Positions 34,607 through 43,637 of a stretch of 64,000 nucleotides of DNA are shown here, piece after piece. The translations under genes were made by a program, and so were the position numbers. Source of the DNA: an uncultured Paenibacillaceae bacterium (GTDB lineage Bacteria > Bacillota > Bacilli > Paenibacillales > K13); contig CAJXLT010000004.1 in NCBI GenBank assembly GCA_913056365.1, positions 62,001-126,000 on the forward strand. The letters run 5' to 3'. Positions within the stretch are counted from its first letter, which is position 1. Each line of letters starts with the position of its first letter. The notes under the pieces are model-generated. The model was not told where the DNA came from. It saw only the letters and a program-made list of their open reading frames with translations, and made no database searches.

Positions 34607-36970
34607 TTGAATCCGAAAACGTTACAAACTTTAGAATTTCACAAAATCATACATAAATTGGAGCGGCATGCGGCAACATCGCTTGGGAAATCCGCTGCGC
34701 AACAGCTGCATCCAACAGTCGAATTGGAAGATGTGAAGCTGAGGCTGCAAGCGACTGATCAAGCGGCGCTCGTCGAACGTCTGAAGGGTCCCCCGCCATT
34801 CGGTGGGATTAAAGATATTCGGGAAGCCCTGTCGCGGTCACGCATTGGTGCGATGCTGCATCCGCAGGAGCTGCTCGATACAGCCAACACGGTGTACGGT
34901 TCGTTGCGCTTGAAGAAATTCCTGCTTGCTGTAGGCGAGGAGCAAGCAATCGGTCAGCTTACAAGTTTGGCTAAGCAAATTCCTGATTTGCAAGCATTAG
35001 AGAAGCAGATCAAATCATGCATTGATGATGCTGGCGACATTATGGACAGCGCCAGCTCTGAGCTGGCTCGTATCCGCCAGGAGCTGCGCGTAGGAGAAGG
35101 GCGTATTCGTGATCGACTGGAGCAGTATATTCGCAACAGCTCTACGCAGAAGATGCTGCAGGAGACGATCATTACGCTTCGCAATGATCGCTATGTGATT
35201 CCAGTCAAGCAAGAATACCGCGCGAATTTCGGTGGGATGATCCACGACCAATCGTCTTCAGGCGCAACATTGTTCATTGAACCAGAAGCGATTGTGCAGA
35301 TGAACAACCGGCTGCGTGAGTTGAGATTGAAGGAAGAGAAGGAGATTGAGAAGATACTTCGCAAGCTGACAGAGGAAGTTGCTGAGCAGGCGGATGCGCT
35401 GACGGAGACGGTTGACGCATCTGGTGTGCTGGATTTCATCTTTGCGAAGGCTGGATTGGCGCGGGAGATGAAGGCGTCACTGCCTAAGATGAACGATCGG
35501 GGCTTTCTGAAGCTGAAGCGATCCCGCCATCCATTAATTCCGCAAGCGGAGGTCGTGCCGATCGATGTGGAGCTCGGTAATGCGTTCAAGACGATTATCG
35601 TTACCGGACCGAATACAGGCGGCAAAACTGTGTCGCTGAAGACGATCGGTCTGTTAAGCATGATGGCGATGTCGGGGCTGTTCATCCCGGCGGAAGATGG
35701 CAGCCAAATGTGCGTATTCGACGGTATTTATGCAGACATCGGTGATGAGCAGAGCATTGAGCAAAGCTTAAGCACCTTCTCCAGTCACTTGACGAACATT
35801 ATTCATATACTCAAGGAAATTACACCGAAGAGCTTAGTGCTGCTCGATGAGCTTGGTGCAGGTACAGACCCGGCGGAAGGCTCGGCCTTGGCCATTGCGC
35901 TGCTAGAGTATATACGTCGAATCGGATGTAGGATGGTGGCGACTACGCACTACAGCGAGCTTAAGGCTTATGCTTATGAGCAAGATGAGATTATTAATGC
36001 GAGCATGGAATTCAATGTGCAGACATTGAGTCCGACCTATCGGCTGATGGTCGGCGTGCCCGGTCGAAGCAATGCGTTCGCTATTGCTGAGCGTCTTGGC
36101 TTGCCGCAAGCGATCATCGATCAGGCGCGCGGCCAGATCAAGGAAGAGGATCAGCAGGTGGAGCATATGATAGCTTCGCTGGAAGCGAACCGGATTGGCG
36201 CGGAGGAAGAACGGGGCAAGGCGGAGCAGCTGCGACGAGAGGTCGAGCAGCTTCGTCAACGGCTAAGTGCGGAGAAGTTACGGTTCGAGCAACAGAAGGA
36301 CAAGCTGCTGCAGAAGGCGGAGCAGGATGCGCAGCAAGCGATTGAACAAGCACGCAAGGAAGCCGATCAGATCATCTCAGATCTCCGCAGACTGGCGATG
36401 GAAGAGCGCAGCTCGATCAAGGAGCACAAGCTGATCGAAGCGAAGCGGGCATTGGATGAAGCGCAGCCGAAGCTTCGCAGTAAGACGAAATCCAAGCCGC
36501 AGAGCGGCTCGAAGCAAGTGAAGGCAGAGCCTGGCGACGAGGTGCAAGTAGGGAGCCTTGGACAGAAAGGGCATGTGGTGGAATTGGTAGGTAATGCGGA
36601 TGCGATGGTTCAGGTAGGGATCATGAAGATTAAGGTTGCCTTGTCCGATCTTGAAGTGCTGCAGCATAAGCCGGAACCGCACAAGCAGAAGGCCGTTGCT
36701 GGTCTCAAACGGTCAAAGGGCGATCAGGTTCGATCAGAGCTCGATCTGCGAGGCAGCTCATTAGAGGAAGCTTTGGTTGAAGTAGACCGGTTCCTGGATG
36801 ATGCCTTCCTCTCCAATCTCGGTCAAGTTTCCATTATCCACGGCAAGGGGACGGGTGTACTGCGCAACGGCATTACGGATTTCCTGCGCAAGCACAAGCA
36901 CGTGAAGTCGTACCGACTGGGAGCATTCGGTGAAGGCGGCTCGGGCGTTACGGTTGCGGAGTTGAATTGA
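34607..36970 (+). CDS. mutS2: Endonuclease MutS2
   Basis: A 787-residue MutS paralogue lacking the mismatch-recognition domain. It suppresses homologous recombination and, in B. subtilis, acts on collided ribosomes. Core and lever helices occupy the N-terminal 300 residues. Walker A is TGPNTGGKTVSLKT, Walker B LVLLDELGAGTDP and the following ATTHYSELKAYAY. Then comes a long Glu/Gln/Lys coiled coil and a C-terminal Smr nuclease domain (SELDLRGSSLEEALVEVDRF, IIHGKGTGVLRNGI). TTG start preceded by GGAGGGAG. Followed by the yshE homologue as in B. subtilis. Confidence 0.96.
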   Translation: MNPKTLQTLEFHKIIHKLERHAATSLGKSAAQQLHPTVELEDVKLRLQATDQAALVERLKGPPPFGGIKDIREALSRSRIGAMLHPQELLDTANTVYGSLRLKKFLLAVGEEQAIGQLTSLAKQIPDLQALEKQIKSCIDDAGDIMDSASSELARIRQELRVGEGRIRDRLEQYIRNSSTQKMLQETIITLRNDRYVIPVKQEYRANFGGMIHDQSSSGATLFIEPEAIVQMNNRLRELRLKEEKEIEKILRKLTEEVAEQADALTETVDASGVLDFIFAKAGLAREMKASLPKMNDRGFLKLKRSRHPLIPQAEVVPIDVELGNAFKTIIVTGPNTGGKTVSLKTIGLLSMMAMSGLFIPAEDGSQMCVFDGIYADIGDEQSIEQSLSTFSSHLTNIIHILKEITPKSLVLLDELGAGTDPAEGSALAIALLEYIRRIGCRMVATTHYSELKAYAYEQDEIINASMEFNVQTLSPTYRLMVGVPGRSNAFAIAERLGLPQAIIDQARGQIKEEDQQVEHMIASLEANRIGAEEERGKAEQLRREVEQLRQRLSAEKLRFEQQKDKLLQKAEQDAQQAIEQARKEADQIISDLRRLAMEERSSIKEHKLIEAKRALDEAQPKLRSKTKSKPQSGSKQVKAEPGDEVQVGSLGQKGHVVELVGNADAMVQVGIMKIKVALSDLEVLQHKPEPHKQKAVAGLKRSKGDQVRSELDLRGSSLEEALVEVDRFLDDAFLSNLGQVSIIHGKGTGVLRNGITDFLRKHKHVKSYRLGAFGEGGSGVTVAELN

Positions 36971-36986
36971 AGGGAGGGAGTTGCCA

Positions 36987-37412
36987 ATGAATGAGCATGT
37001 AGACAAGCTATTGGACATCCATCTATTTCAAACCTTGGCTTTTTTCTCTGTTGCCGTACTGGCGCTTGTCGTATTCCTCTCGCTATTTGAATGGGTAACC
37101 CGCTACAGTACATGGGAAGAAATCAAAAACGGTAACGTGTCCGTAGCTATGGCAGTTGGCGGGAAGATTCTGGGAATTTGCAACATTTTCCGATTCGCCA
37201 TTCTGAGCTCAGACGGTGATTCCATCTATGCGGCATTTCTGTGGGCTGGTTTCGGCTTCGTCTTGTTGTTGATCGCTTACTTTATTTATGAATTTTTGAC
37301 ACCGGTGTTTCGAATTGATGACGAGATTGCCCGCGACAATCGAGCCGTCGGACTAATCTCGATGATGATATCCGTTGCATTATCTTATGTAATCGGAGCG
37401 AGTATCCCGTAA
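36987..37412 (+). CDS. DUF350-family membrane protein (YshE type)
   Basis: About 141 residues with four hydrophobic segments (LAFFSVAVLALVVFLSLFEW, GNVSVAMAVGGKILGICNIF, AAFLWAGFGFVLLLIAYFIYEFL, AVGLISMMISVALSYVIGASI). The family is DUF350; the gene occupies the same place after mutS2 as yshE in B. subtilis. ATG 36987 follows GGGAGGGAG at 6 bases. It starts 16 bases after mutS2, so the two are probably co-transcribed. Molecular role unknown. Confidence 0.85.
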   Translation: MNEHVDKLLDIHLFQTLAFFSVAVLALVVFLSLFEWVTRYSTWEEIKNGNVSVAMAVGGKILGICNIFRFAILSSDGDSIYAAFLWAGFGFVLLLIAYFIYEFLTPVFRIDDEIARDNRAVGLISMMISVALSYVIGASIP

Positions 37413-37450
37413 CTTGTGGAATTGTGCTGAAGGAAGGGGACTTGTAGGAA

Positions 37451-37531
37451 ATGAAGTATTTATGGGGAACACTGTTTGCCCTCGCGGCTATATTTATAAT
37501 TGTAGGGATTTATTATTTCATGACACACTAG
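37451..37531 (+). CDS. 26-residue membrane peptide
   Basis: MKYLWGTLFALAAIFIIVG then IYYFMTH: a single hydrophobic helix with a short polar end. ATG 37451 is preceded by TTGTAGGAA (and GGAAGGGG further up). It fits neatly between yshE and the zinc-ribbon gene with a ribosome site for the latter just after its stop, suggesting a real gene in one operon. No family name assigned. Confidence 0.55.
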   Translation: MKYLWGTLFALAAIFIIVGIYYFMTH

Positions 37532-37544
37532 GAGGAATGCTGCT

Positions 37545-38021
37545 ATGCGCCAGGTTTGCCCATGGTGTGATACGGAAATTGTATGGGACGAAGAAATCGG
37601 TGCGGAGGATATGTGTCCGCATTGCTTCAATATGATCAACGAATATCGAACATTAGGCGTTACACTCGATGAGAGCGGTGATTCGGAGGAGAAGGACGGA
37701 TTGTCGGAGCAATCGGTTGGGACGGCGCTGCCGAGAAATTGGGATCAATTCGACAAGCAAGTGAAGCAGTACATGGAGGGACAGGAGGAGGAAGCCGAAT
37801 GCGAGCATTGTCATGAGCCGATGATTGCCATAGGCGATATGGAGGTGGACCGCAGCCGGTTTTTGCCGCGAATGCCTGAATTCGGAGGTCCTCCTTTGCT
37901 TCAGCCTCCATTCGCCGTAACATGGTTCGTCTGTCCATATTGCCACGCAACTAGGAACAAGCTGGCAGCGGAAGCACAGAGCAAGGTGAACGCGATATTG
38001 GATAACTATAAATTGCGCTAA
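37545..38021 (+). CDS. Zinc-ribbon protein, unknown function
   Basis: A 158-residue soluble protein with three CxxC-type knuckle pairs: CPWC and CPHC at the start (residues 5-27), CEHC near 93 and CPYC near 136. The first two could form one zinc ribbon and the last two another. The centre is acidic (EEKDGLSEQ, EGQEEEAE). The ATG follows AGGAGGAATG. Likely co-transcribed with the upstream membrane peptide and yshE homologue. Confidence 0.75.
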   Translation: MRQVCPWCDTEIVWDEEIGAEDMCPHCFNMINEYRTLGVTLDESGDSEEKDGLSEQSVGTALPRNWDQFDKQVKQYMEGQEEEAECEHCHEPMIAIGDMEVDRSRFLPRMPEFGGPPLLQPPFAVTWFVCPYCHATRNKLAAEAQSKVNAILDNYKLR

Positions 38022-38169
38022 TCGTAGATCTGCAAGCTATGTATCGGCTGGATTGACCGCGTAAGACTGGCAGTTTTTGCTCGTTCGCTTTTTGCTGTTT
38101 TTTCGTTTCCTGTAAGCTTGAATGGGGAAGCTTAAAGAACAGACCACAAGCGGACGGGGGGTAGACACT

Positions 38170-39489
38170 ATGCCGTTTGGACAAACTCGGTCTCAATTCC
38201 CGAAAATGTGGGTGCGCGGACGGAATAGTCAGAGCGGGTACTACCGCCATTCGGGCAACGGCAAACACAGCAAGCCGAATCGAGGGACCGGGGCGCTTCC
38301 TCGCCAAGCCATTCTGTTACTCGTTGTTTACGGGTTGTTCGCAGCAGCTAACGCGCTTTCCGGGGCCTTTGTCAACGTGTATCTATGGAAGGAAAGTCAC
38401 AACTTCGCTTTAATTGGCGGATTCTCTCTTGCACATTATACCGTGCATGCCCTTACGTTCTTTGTCGCTGGCAAGTGGGTGAAGGAACACAATAAAATGA
38501 TCAGTTTGCGGTTTGGAATTGCAATCTCTGCGGTATTCTACTTGCTTGTCCTGTTATTGAAGAGCAGTGCGATTGACTATGCTTATGTGCTTGGAGCTGT
38601 ACAGGGAATAGGCGCAGGCTTGTATTGGCTTGCCTTCAATGTCGTGTATTTCGAAGTGACAGGTCCTGATAATCGGGATCGCTTCAACGGCGGAGCAGGC
38701 TTGCTTGGCTCGGGCGCAGGTATGATTGCGCCATGGCTGTCGGGCTGGATTATCGTCAGTATGACAGATAATGCAGGTTACATGCTGATCTTCAGCATAT
38801 CGCTCGGTGTATTTCTAATTGGAGCAATCGTCAGCTTCTTCCTGCGTAAGCGCAAGTTAAGCGGTACGTACGAATGGACACATGCGTTCCGCAATGCCAC
38901 GGTACGAGGCAATCCGTGGCGCCGTGCCATCCCGGCGTTAGTGGCGCAGGGCGCGCGTGAAGGAGTGTTTCTGTTCGTCATTGGCTTGCTCGTATTCATC
39001 GCAACGAATGATGAGCAGAAGCTTGGCAACTTCTCGCTGCTTACTTCGGGTGTTGCACTCATTAGCTTCTGGCTTATTGGCAAGTGGCTGAAGCCGCACT
39101 ATCGGTCGGCTACGATGCTTGTCGGTACAGTCATCATGTCACTCATTATTGTGCCCCTGTTCTGGGAGGTCAGTTATCCAACATTGCTGTTGTTCGGCAT
39201 TGTAACGTCGCTGTTCTTCCCCTTGTTTTCGATTCCAATGACTTCTACGGTATTCGACATTATCGGCCGGGATCAGGATAGCGCAGAGCATCGCGTGGAG
39301 TATGTCGTGTTCAGGGAGCTTGGGTTGAATGCAGGAAGAATACTGGGTGTGCTGCTGTTCATCGTTGTCGTATCGCAAAGCACGAAGCCGTCGGTCATCA
39401 ACAGCCTGCTGTTGGCAGTTGGCAGTATGCCGATCTTGTCGTGGATGTTTATGCGCAAAGTGCAAGGGATCAAAACCAAAAAAACTTAA
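38170..39489 (+). CDS. Major facilitator superfamily transporter
   Basis: About 439 residues with 11-12 membrane helices after a basic, Gly/Ser/Asn-rich cytosolic head of about 40 residues. Visible helices include AILLLVVYGLFAAANALSGAF, YAYVLGAVQGIGAGLYWLAF, IFSISLGVFLIGAIVSFFL and VLLFIVVVSQ. ATG 38170 has a G-run (ACGGGGGG) at 8 bases; ATG 38122 lacks a ribosome site. It stands alone and is followed by a clean terminator. No substrate can be inferred. Confidence 0.85.
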   Translation: MPFGQTRSQFPKMWVRGRNSQSGYYRHSGNGKHSKPNRGTGALPRQAILLLVVYGLFAAANALSGAFVNVYLWKESHNFALIGGFSLAHYTVHALTFFVAGKWVKEHNKMISLRFGIAISAVFYLLVLLLKSSAIDYAYVLGAVQGIGAGLYWLAFNVVYFEVTGPDNRDRFNGGAGLLGSGAGMIAPWLSGWIIVSMTDNAGYMLIFSISLGVFLIGAIVSFFLRKRKLSGTYEWTHAFRNATVRGNPWRRAIPALVAQGAREGVFLFVIGLLVFIATNDEQKLGNFSLLTSGVALISFWLIGKWLKPHYRSATMLVGTVIMSLIIVPLFWEVSYPTLLLFGIVTSLFFPLFSIPMTSTVFDIIGRDQDSAEHRVEYVVFRELGLNAGRILGVLLFIVVVSQSTKPSVINSLLLAVGSMPILSWMFMRKVQGIKTKKT

Positions 39490-39491
39490 AC

Positions 39492-39516
39492 AACGACCTT
39501 TTCAGCAAAGGTCGTT
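39492..39516 (+). terminator. Terminator after the MFS gene
   Basis: AACGACCTTT / AAAGGTCGTT, a 10-bp stem with loop TCAGC, followed by TCGTTG. Confidence 0.7.
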
Positions 39517-39578
39517 TCGTTGTATGATGTAAGAATAATCTTTTTTCCAATTATAAGTGAGAAGGGTGGTATACGCCA

Positions 39579-40070
39579 ATGACTGAGCTGAAATCCAAGA
39601 TTTTGGACATTCTTAAGGAAGATGCCCGACGCGAGCCGGCGTTGATTGCGACGATGCTCGGCAAGGAGGAAGCAGAGATCCAACAGGCCATTGCAGAGAT
39701 GGAACGGGAGAAAGTCATCGTCAAATATGTGCCTGTGCTCAATTGGAACAAGTCGGACGACGAGAAGGTGACAGCGCTGATCGAGGTGCAGATTACACCT
39801 GAACGGGGGCGCGGGTTTGACGCTATCGCCGAGCGCATCTATCTGTATCCAGAAGTCAAGACCGTATACTTAATGTCTGGTTCATACGATTTGCAAGTCG
39901 AGATAGAAGGGCGGACGCTTCGCGAGATTGCAGATTTCGTCTCTACGAAGCTGTCCACGATCGAATCGGTTCTATCGACCAAGACGCATTTCATCTTGAA
40001 GAAATACAAGCAGGACGGCATCATTCTCGAGGATCATCAGGATGATCACCGGATGCTGATTTCGCCGTAA
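39579..40070 (+). CDS. Lrp/AsnC-family transcriptional regulator
   Basis: A 163-residue DNA-binding protein. The N-terminal winged helix (LKSKILDILKEDARREPALIATMLGKEEAEIQQAIAEMEREKVIVKY) is followed by the RAM ligand-binding domain (TALIEVQITPERGRGFDAIAERI, VKTVYLMSGSYDLQVEIEGRTLREIADFVSTKLSTIESVLST). It sits 14 bases before an aminotransferase gene, so it probably regulates that gene or its amino-acid substrate pool. GTGG-type weak ribosome site before ATG 39579. Confidence 0.93.
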   Translation: MTELKSKILDILKEDARREPALIATMLGKEEAEIQQAIAEMEREKVIVKYVPVLNWNKSDDEKVTALIEVQITPERGRGFDAIAERIYLYPEVKTVYLMSGSYDLQVEIEGRTLREIADFVSTKLSTIESVLSTKTHFILKKYKQDGIILEDHQDDHRMLISP

Positions 40071-40084
40071 GGGAGAGAGTTGAT

Positions 40085-41281
40085 ATGACAGAGCCGACTC
40101 CATCGTCCATGCAGCGTTATTTGACCGATACAGTCCGAGAAATTCCTCCATCAGGGATACGGAAATTCTTCGACTTGGTTAGCGCAAGCAAGGATATTAT
40201 ATCGCTAGGTGTAGGAGAACCGGATTTCATCACGCCATGGCATGTGCGGGAAGCAAGCATCTATGGGCTGGAGCAGGGCAAGACGACTTACACACCGAAT
40301 AGTGGACTGCCTGAGCTGAGAGAGGAAATTGCAGCGTATATGCACAAGAGCTTTCATGTGCGCTATGAACCATCGAATGAAGTGATGGTGACGATAGGCG
40401 GCAGTGAAGCGATTGATCTGGCATTGCGCGCATTGATCAGCCCTGGCGATGAAGTGCTGGTGCCGGAGCCGAGCTATATTTCGTATTCGCCGATTGCTAC
40501 CTTGTCCGGGGGCAAGGCGGTAGGGATCGAAACGTTCGCCAAGGATCAGTTCAAGCTGCAGGCCGATCAGCTGAAGCAGCATATTACACCGAGGTCGAAG
40601 GTGTTAATTTTGTGCTATCCAAGCAATCCTACAGGCGGCACGATGACCTATGACGATTGGCTGCCGATTGCGAAGCTTGTAGAGGAGAATGATCTGATCG
40701 TCATCTCTGACGAAATCTATGCGGAGCTGACATACAGCTCGAAGCATGTCAGCTTTGCCTCGATGCCGGGAATGCGGGACAGGACGATACTTGTCAGCGG
40801 ATTTTCTAAGTCGTTCGCAATGACAGGCTGGCGGCTCGGGTATGCTTGCGGACATGCTGATCTCATTTCGGCCATGTTGAAGATTCACCAATATACGGTT
40901 ATGTGTGCGCCTGTCATGGGACAAATTGCAGCGATCGAAGCGCTGCGCAACGGCATGGATGAGAAGGACCGGATGGTTGAATCGTACAATCAGCGGAGAC
41001 GTCTGGTCGTGAAGGGATTTCGTGAAATTGGTCTTGACTGTCATGAACCGCAAGGCGCATTCTATGCGTTCCCGTCTATTCAATCTACAGGATTGAGCTC
41101 TGAGGAGTTCGCTCAACGGCTATTGCAGGAAGGACGGGTAGCGGTTGTCCCCGGACACGCCTTCGGCAACGGCGGCGAAGGGTTCGTACGCTGCTCGTAT
41201 GCGACATCCGTTGCGCACTTGAACGAAGCGCTGGACCGAATTGGAAACTTTGTTAATAAGTTTGTCAAAACACCTATTTAA
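40085..41281 (+). CDS. PLP-dependent class I/II aminotransferase
   Basis: A 398-residue aminotransferase, probably using aspartate, aromatic or branched-chain amino acids. Motifs: SLGVGEPDFITPWHVREA, YTPNSGLPELREEI, ILCYPSNPTGGTM, VISDEIYAELTY and the PLP lysine in SGFSKSFAMTGWRLGY. The protein resembles the PatA/AspC-like group of Bacilli. ATG 40085 follows GGGAGAGAG. Co-transcribed with the Lrp-type regulator. Confidence 0.93.
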   Translation: MTEPTPSSMQRYLTDTVREIPPSGIRKFFDLVSASKDIISLGVGEPDFITPWHVREASIYGLEQGKTTYTPNSGLPELREEIAAYMHKSFHVRYEPSNEVMVTIGGSEAIDLALRALISPGDEVLVPEPSYISYSPIATLSGGKAVGIETFAKDQFKLQADQLKQHITPRSKVLILCYPSNPTGGTMTYDDWLPIAKLVEENDLIVISDEIYAELTYSSKHVSFASMPGMRDRTILVSGFSKSFAMTGWRLGYACGHADLISAMLKIHQYTVMCAPVMGQIAAIEALRNGMDEKDRMVESYNQRRRLVVKGFREIGLDCHEPQGAFYAFPSIQSTGLSSEEFAQRLLQEGRVAVVPGHAFGNGGEGFVRCSYATSVAHLNEALDRIGNFVNKFVKTPI

Positions 41282-41366
41282 AAATTGGTATTTTCTCGCC
41301 AGTTTGCTATACTTAAAGCGTATAAGTATGAATCTCGCAGGTTATTTTTGAGGGAGGGATGATCAT

Positions 41367-41627
41367 TTGACTGCATTGGAATACAATCGTTTATCTGAAG
41401 CAGGCGTTCTGTTAATCCAGGAAGAGCCCAAGCGGTACGATGTTCCGAAAGCAAGACATGCATCCTGTATACCTTTGATTGAAGAGATTCAAAAGCTGCG
41501 TGTACTCATGGAGAAGGCTGCCGGTGATGAAGGTGATCTCTCATCGGAACTTGTCATTGAGATCAGCATGAGACTGGACGAGAAGATTAATGAATATATG
41601 ACATGGAGAAGAAGAGCCGGGGGTTAG
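41367..41627 (+). CDS. Spo0E-like sporulation regulatory protein
   Basis: An 86-residue protein. IPLIEEIQKLRVLMEKAAGDEGDLSSELVIEISMRLDEKINEYMTW fits the two-helix Spo0E family, aspartyl-phosphate phosphatases that drain phosphate from Spo0A. Only S, L and D of the SQELD signature are kept (SMRLD), so activity is uncertain. An N-terminal extension of about 35 residues precedes this domain. TTG 41367 has GGGAGGG at 8 bases. A terminator overlaps the end of the gene. Confidence 0.6.
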   Translation: MTALEYNRLSEAGVLLIQEEPKRYDVPKARHASCIPLIEEIQKLRVLMEKAAGDEGDLSSELVIEISMRLDEKINEYMTWRRRAGG

Positions 41628-41642
41628 AACCCAGCTCTTTTT
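41611..41642 (+). terminator. Terminator overlapping the end of the Spo0E-like gene
   Basis: AAGAGC and GGGTT pair with AACCC and GCTCTT, then TTTTTT. The left arm lies in the last codons and the stop codon is in the hairpin. Confidence 0.75.
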
Positions 41643-41683
41643 TCGCACAAGTATTGAAATCGACTGTGGGAGGTGCACGTATA

Positions 41684-42247
41684 TTGAAAATATATACAAG
41701 ATCAGGAGACCGAGGGGATACAGCTGTCATTGGCGGACGTGTTGCTAAGAACAGTGTGCGTGTCGAAGCTTACGGGACGGTCGATGAACTGAACAGCTTC
41801 ATTGGCGCTGCTGTCACTTTCATGGATGCGGAGAGTTACAGCGATATGCGTGCGAATTTGCTCGAAATTCAGCATGAATTGTTCGACTGCGGCGCAGATC
41901 TGGCAACCTTGCAGGCGCGTTCCTTCAAGGTTGAACCAGCAATGACAGAACGATTGGAAGCATCCATCGACCGCTATGAGCAGGAGACGGCGGAGCTGAC
42001 ACACTTTATCCTGCCGGGAGGAAGTATCGTATCCGGCCAGTTGCATATGTGCAGAACGGTATGCCGACGTGCGGAGCGGCAGGTTGTGGCGCTGGCACAG
42101 GAAGAAGAGATCAATACGGAAGTGCGTACGTACTTAAATCGATTGAGTGATTTCCTATTTATGCTGGCCCGTGCAGCGAATGCCCGCGAGGGAGTAGAGG
42201 ACGTTAAGTACGAACGAGGAGGCAAGGTGTTCCGAACACGATCATGA
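41684..42247 (+). CDS. PduO-type ATP:cob(I)alamin adenosyltransferase
   Basis: Makes adenosylcobalamin from cob(I)alamin and ATP. Hallmarks are KIYTRSGDRGDTAVIGGRVAKNSVRVEAYGTVDELNSFIG at the N-terminus and the RTVCRRAERQVV helix with YLNRLSDFLFMLARAANAREG near the end. About 187 residues, normal. The TTG at 41684 (spelled TTGAAAATATAC-like, encoding MKIYTR) follows GGGAGGTG; the frame is open upstream into the previous gene without support. Its end overlaps the pseudouridine synthase start by 4 bases. No other B12 genes are near. Confidence 0.93.
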   Translation: MKIYTRSGDRGDTAVIGGRVAKNSVRVEAYGTVDELNSFIGAAVTFMDAESYSDMRANLLEIQHELFDCGADLATLQARSFKVEPAMTERLEASIDRYEQETAELTHFILPGGSIVSGQLHMCRTVCRRAERQVVALAQEEEINTEVRTYLNRLSDFLFMLARAANAREGVEDVKYERGGKVFRTRS

Positions 42248-43203
42248 GCTACTACAAACCATTACAATATATCGTACCTGAAATTGAGAATGGCTGGGTG
42301 CTGCGCACAATTTTGCGCAATCGCATGTCCTTGTCGAAGAAGCTGTTGTCACGGCTGAAGTGGACACCGCAAGGAATTACGGTGAACGGTGAACGCTGTC
42401 CAGTGAACGTCAAGCTGAGTGCCGGTGACTTAGTTGAAGTGCGAATGGAGGAAGAAACCTCTACGGACATATTGCCGCAGCATATTCCGATTGACATTAT
42501 ACATGAAGATGATCATCTTCTGATTGTGAACAAGCCGCCTCATATTATTGTCCATCCTACTCATGGGCATTATGTGAATACGCTGGCGAATGCGGTCGCC
42601 TATTATTGGCAGCAGACAGGGAAGCAGCATCGATTCCGGCCGATTCATCGACTCGATCAGGAAACGTCCGGCGTGCTGGCGATTGCCAAAAATCCGTATG
42701 CTCATCAGCAGTTATCGATACAATTTCAGGAGCGCCGAGTGAAGAAGTCGTATATAGCTATCGTTCATGGTGCTCCTTATCCGATGGAAGGTAGAATAGA
42801 AGGACCGATCGATAGACGCGCTCCGGGCGATTATGTTCGTATTGTTCGACCTGATGGAGCATCAGCGGTTACGGAATATCGAGTTATGGATACAATCGGC
42901 GCTTTCAGTCGCGTCGAGGTCAAGCCGCAGACTGGACGAACGCATCAAATTCGTGTACATATGCGGCACATTGGCTGCCCCATTGTCGGAGACAAGCTGT
43001 ACGGCTTTGATTGTGTGCAGGTAGAGGGTGGCGAAAGCAGCAAGGAGGAGTGGGGAACGGGCTATCCGATTGATCGCCATGCCTTGCATGCGGCAACGTT
43101 ATCGTTCCTTCATCCGGAAGATAGCCGCGAGGTGCACTATGAAGCGCCGATGCCTGCGGACATGCAGGCATTGCTTGCATACGCTGACAGCGTGAAGGAT
43201 TAA
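42244..43203 (+). CDS. RluA-family pseudouridine synthase
   Basis: About 319 residues. It has an S4-like N-terminal part (RLKWTPQGITVNGERCPVNVKLSAGDLVEV), then the catalytic core with PIHRLDQETSGVLAIAKN, whose Asp is the nucleophile. KPQTGRTHQIRVHMRHIGCPIVGDKLYG is the RluA/RluD signature. It isomerises uridines in rRNA or tRNA; target not predictable. Translationally coupled to the adenosyltransferase by an ATGA overlap. Confidence 0.93.
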   Translation: MSYYKPLQYIVPEIENGWVLRTILRNRMSLSKKLLSRLKWTPQGITVNGERCPVNVKLSAGDLVEVRMEEETSTDILPQHIPIDIIHEDDHLLIVNKPPHIIVHPTHGHYVNTLANAVAYYWQQTGKQHRFRPIHRLDQETSGVLAIAKNPYAHQQLSIQFQERRVKKSYIAIVHGAPYPMEGRIEGPIDRRAPGDYVRIVRPDGASAVTEYRVMDTIGAFSRVEVKPQTGRTHQIRVHMRHIGCPIVGDKLYGFDCVQVEGGESSKEEWGTGYPIDRHALHAATLSFLHPEDSREVHYEAPMPADMQALLAYADSVKD

Positions 43204-43274
43204 TAGGAATCCTGTATTTGGAAGAGACGTAATCAAGCATGTAAGATTACAATAGAAAGGTGACGAGATCTGTA

Positions 43275-43637
43275 ATGACATTAACGATATACCAATATCC
43301 GAAGTGCGGAACGTGCCGCAAAGCATTGAAATGGCTGAAGGAGCAAGGGCATGAAGTGACATCCATCGATATTGTCGAACAGCCTCCATCACCGGAGCAG
43401 CTGTCCGATCTGATTGAGAAGAGCGGTCTTGCGTTGAAGGCCTTCTTCAATACTTCCGGACAAGTGTATAAGGAACAGCAGCTTAAGAACAAGCTGCCGG
43501 ATATGAGCCGCGAGGAGCAAGTCCGTCTGCTCGCTTCGAACGGTATGCTAATCAAGCGACCGCTTGTTACCGATGGCTCGAAAGTGTCGGTAGGGTTCCG
43601 TGAGGCAACATATGAGGATGTATGGGGGAACGCATGA
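43275..43637 (+). CDS. ArsC/Spx-fold protein (YusI type)
   Basis: A 120-residue thioredoxin-fold protein. YPKCGTCRKALKWLKEQGHEV carries a CxxC pair near residue 10, and FNTSGQVYKEQ, RPLVTDG and VGFREATYEDVW follow the ArsC-family pattern. Closest in look to B. subtilis YusI rather than to Spx, whose RNA-polymerase-binding features are not obvious. ATG 43275 was chosen although the ribosome site is weak; GTG 43260 is the alternative. Overlaps the next gene by 4 bases (ATGA). Confidence 0.85.
   Translation: MTLTIYQYPKCGTCRKALKWLKEQGHEVTSIDIVEQPPSPEQLSDLIEKSGLALKAFFNTSGQVYKEQQLKNKLPDMSREEQVRLLASNGMLIKRPLVTDGSKVSVGFREATYEDVWGNA

Noticed and set aside
43260-43637. Spx global regulator assignment for the ArsC-fold protein
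   Set aside because: It has a CxxC and the ArsC fold, but sequence features are closer to YusI-type proteins, so Spx was not called.
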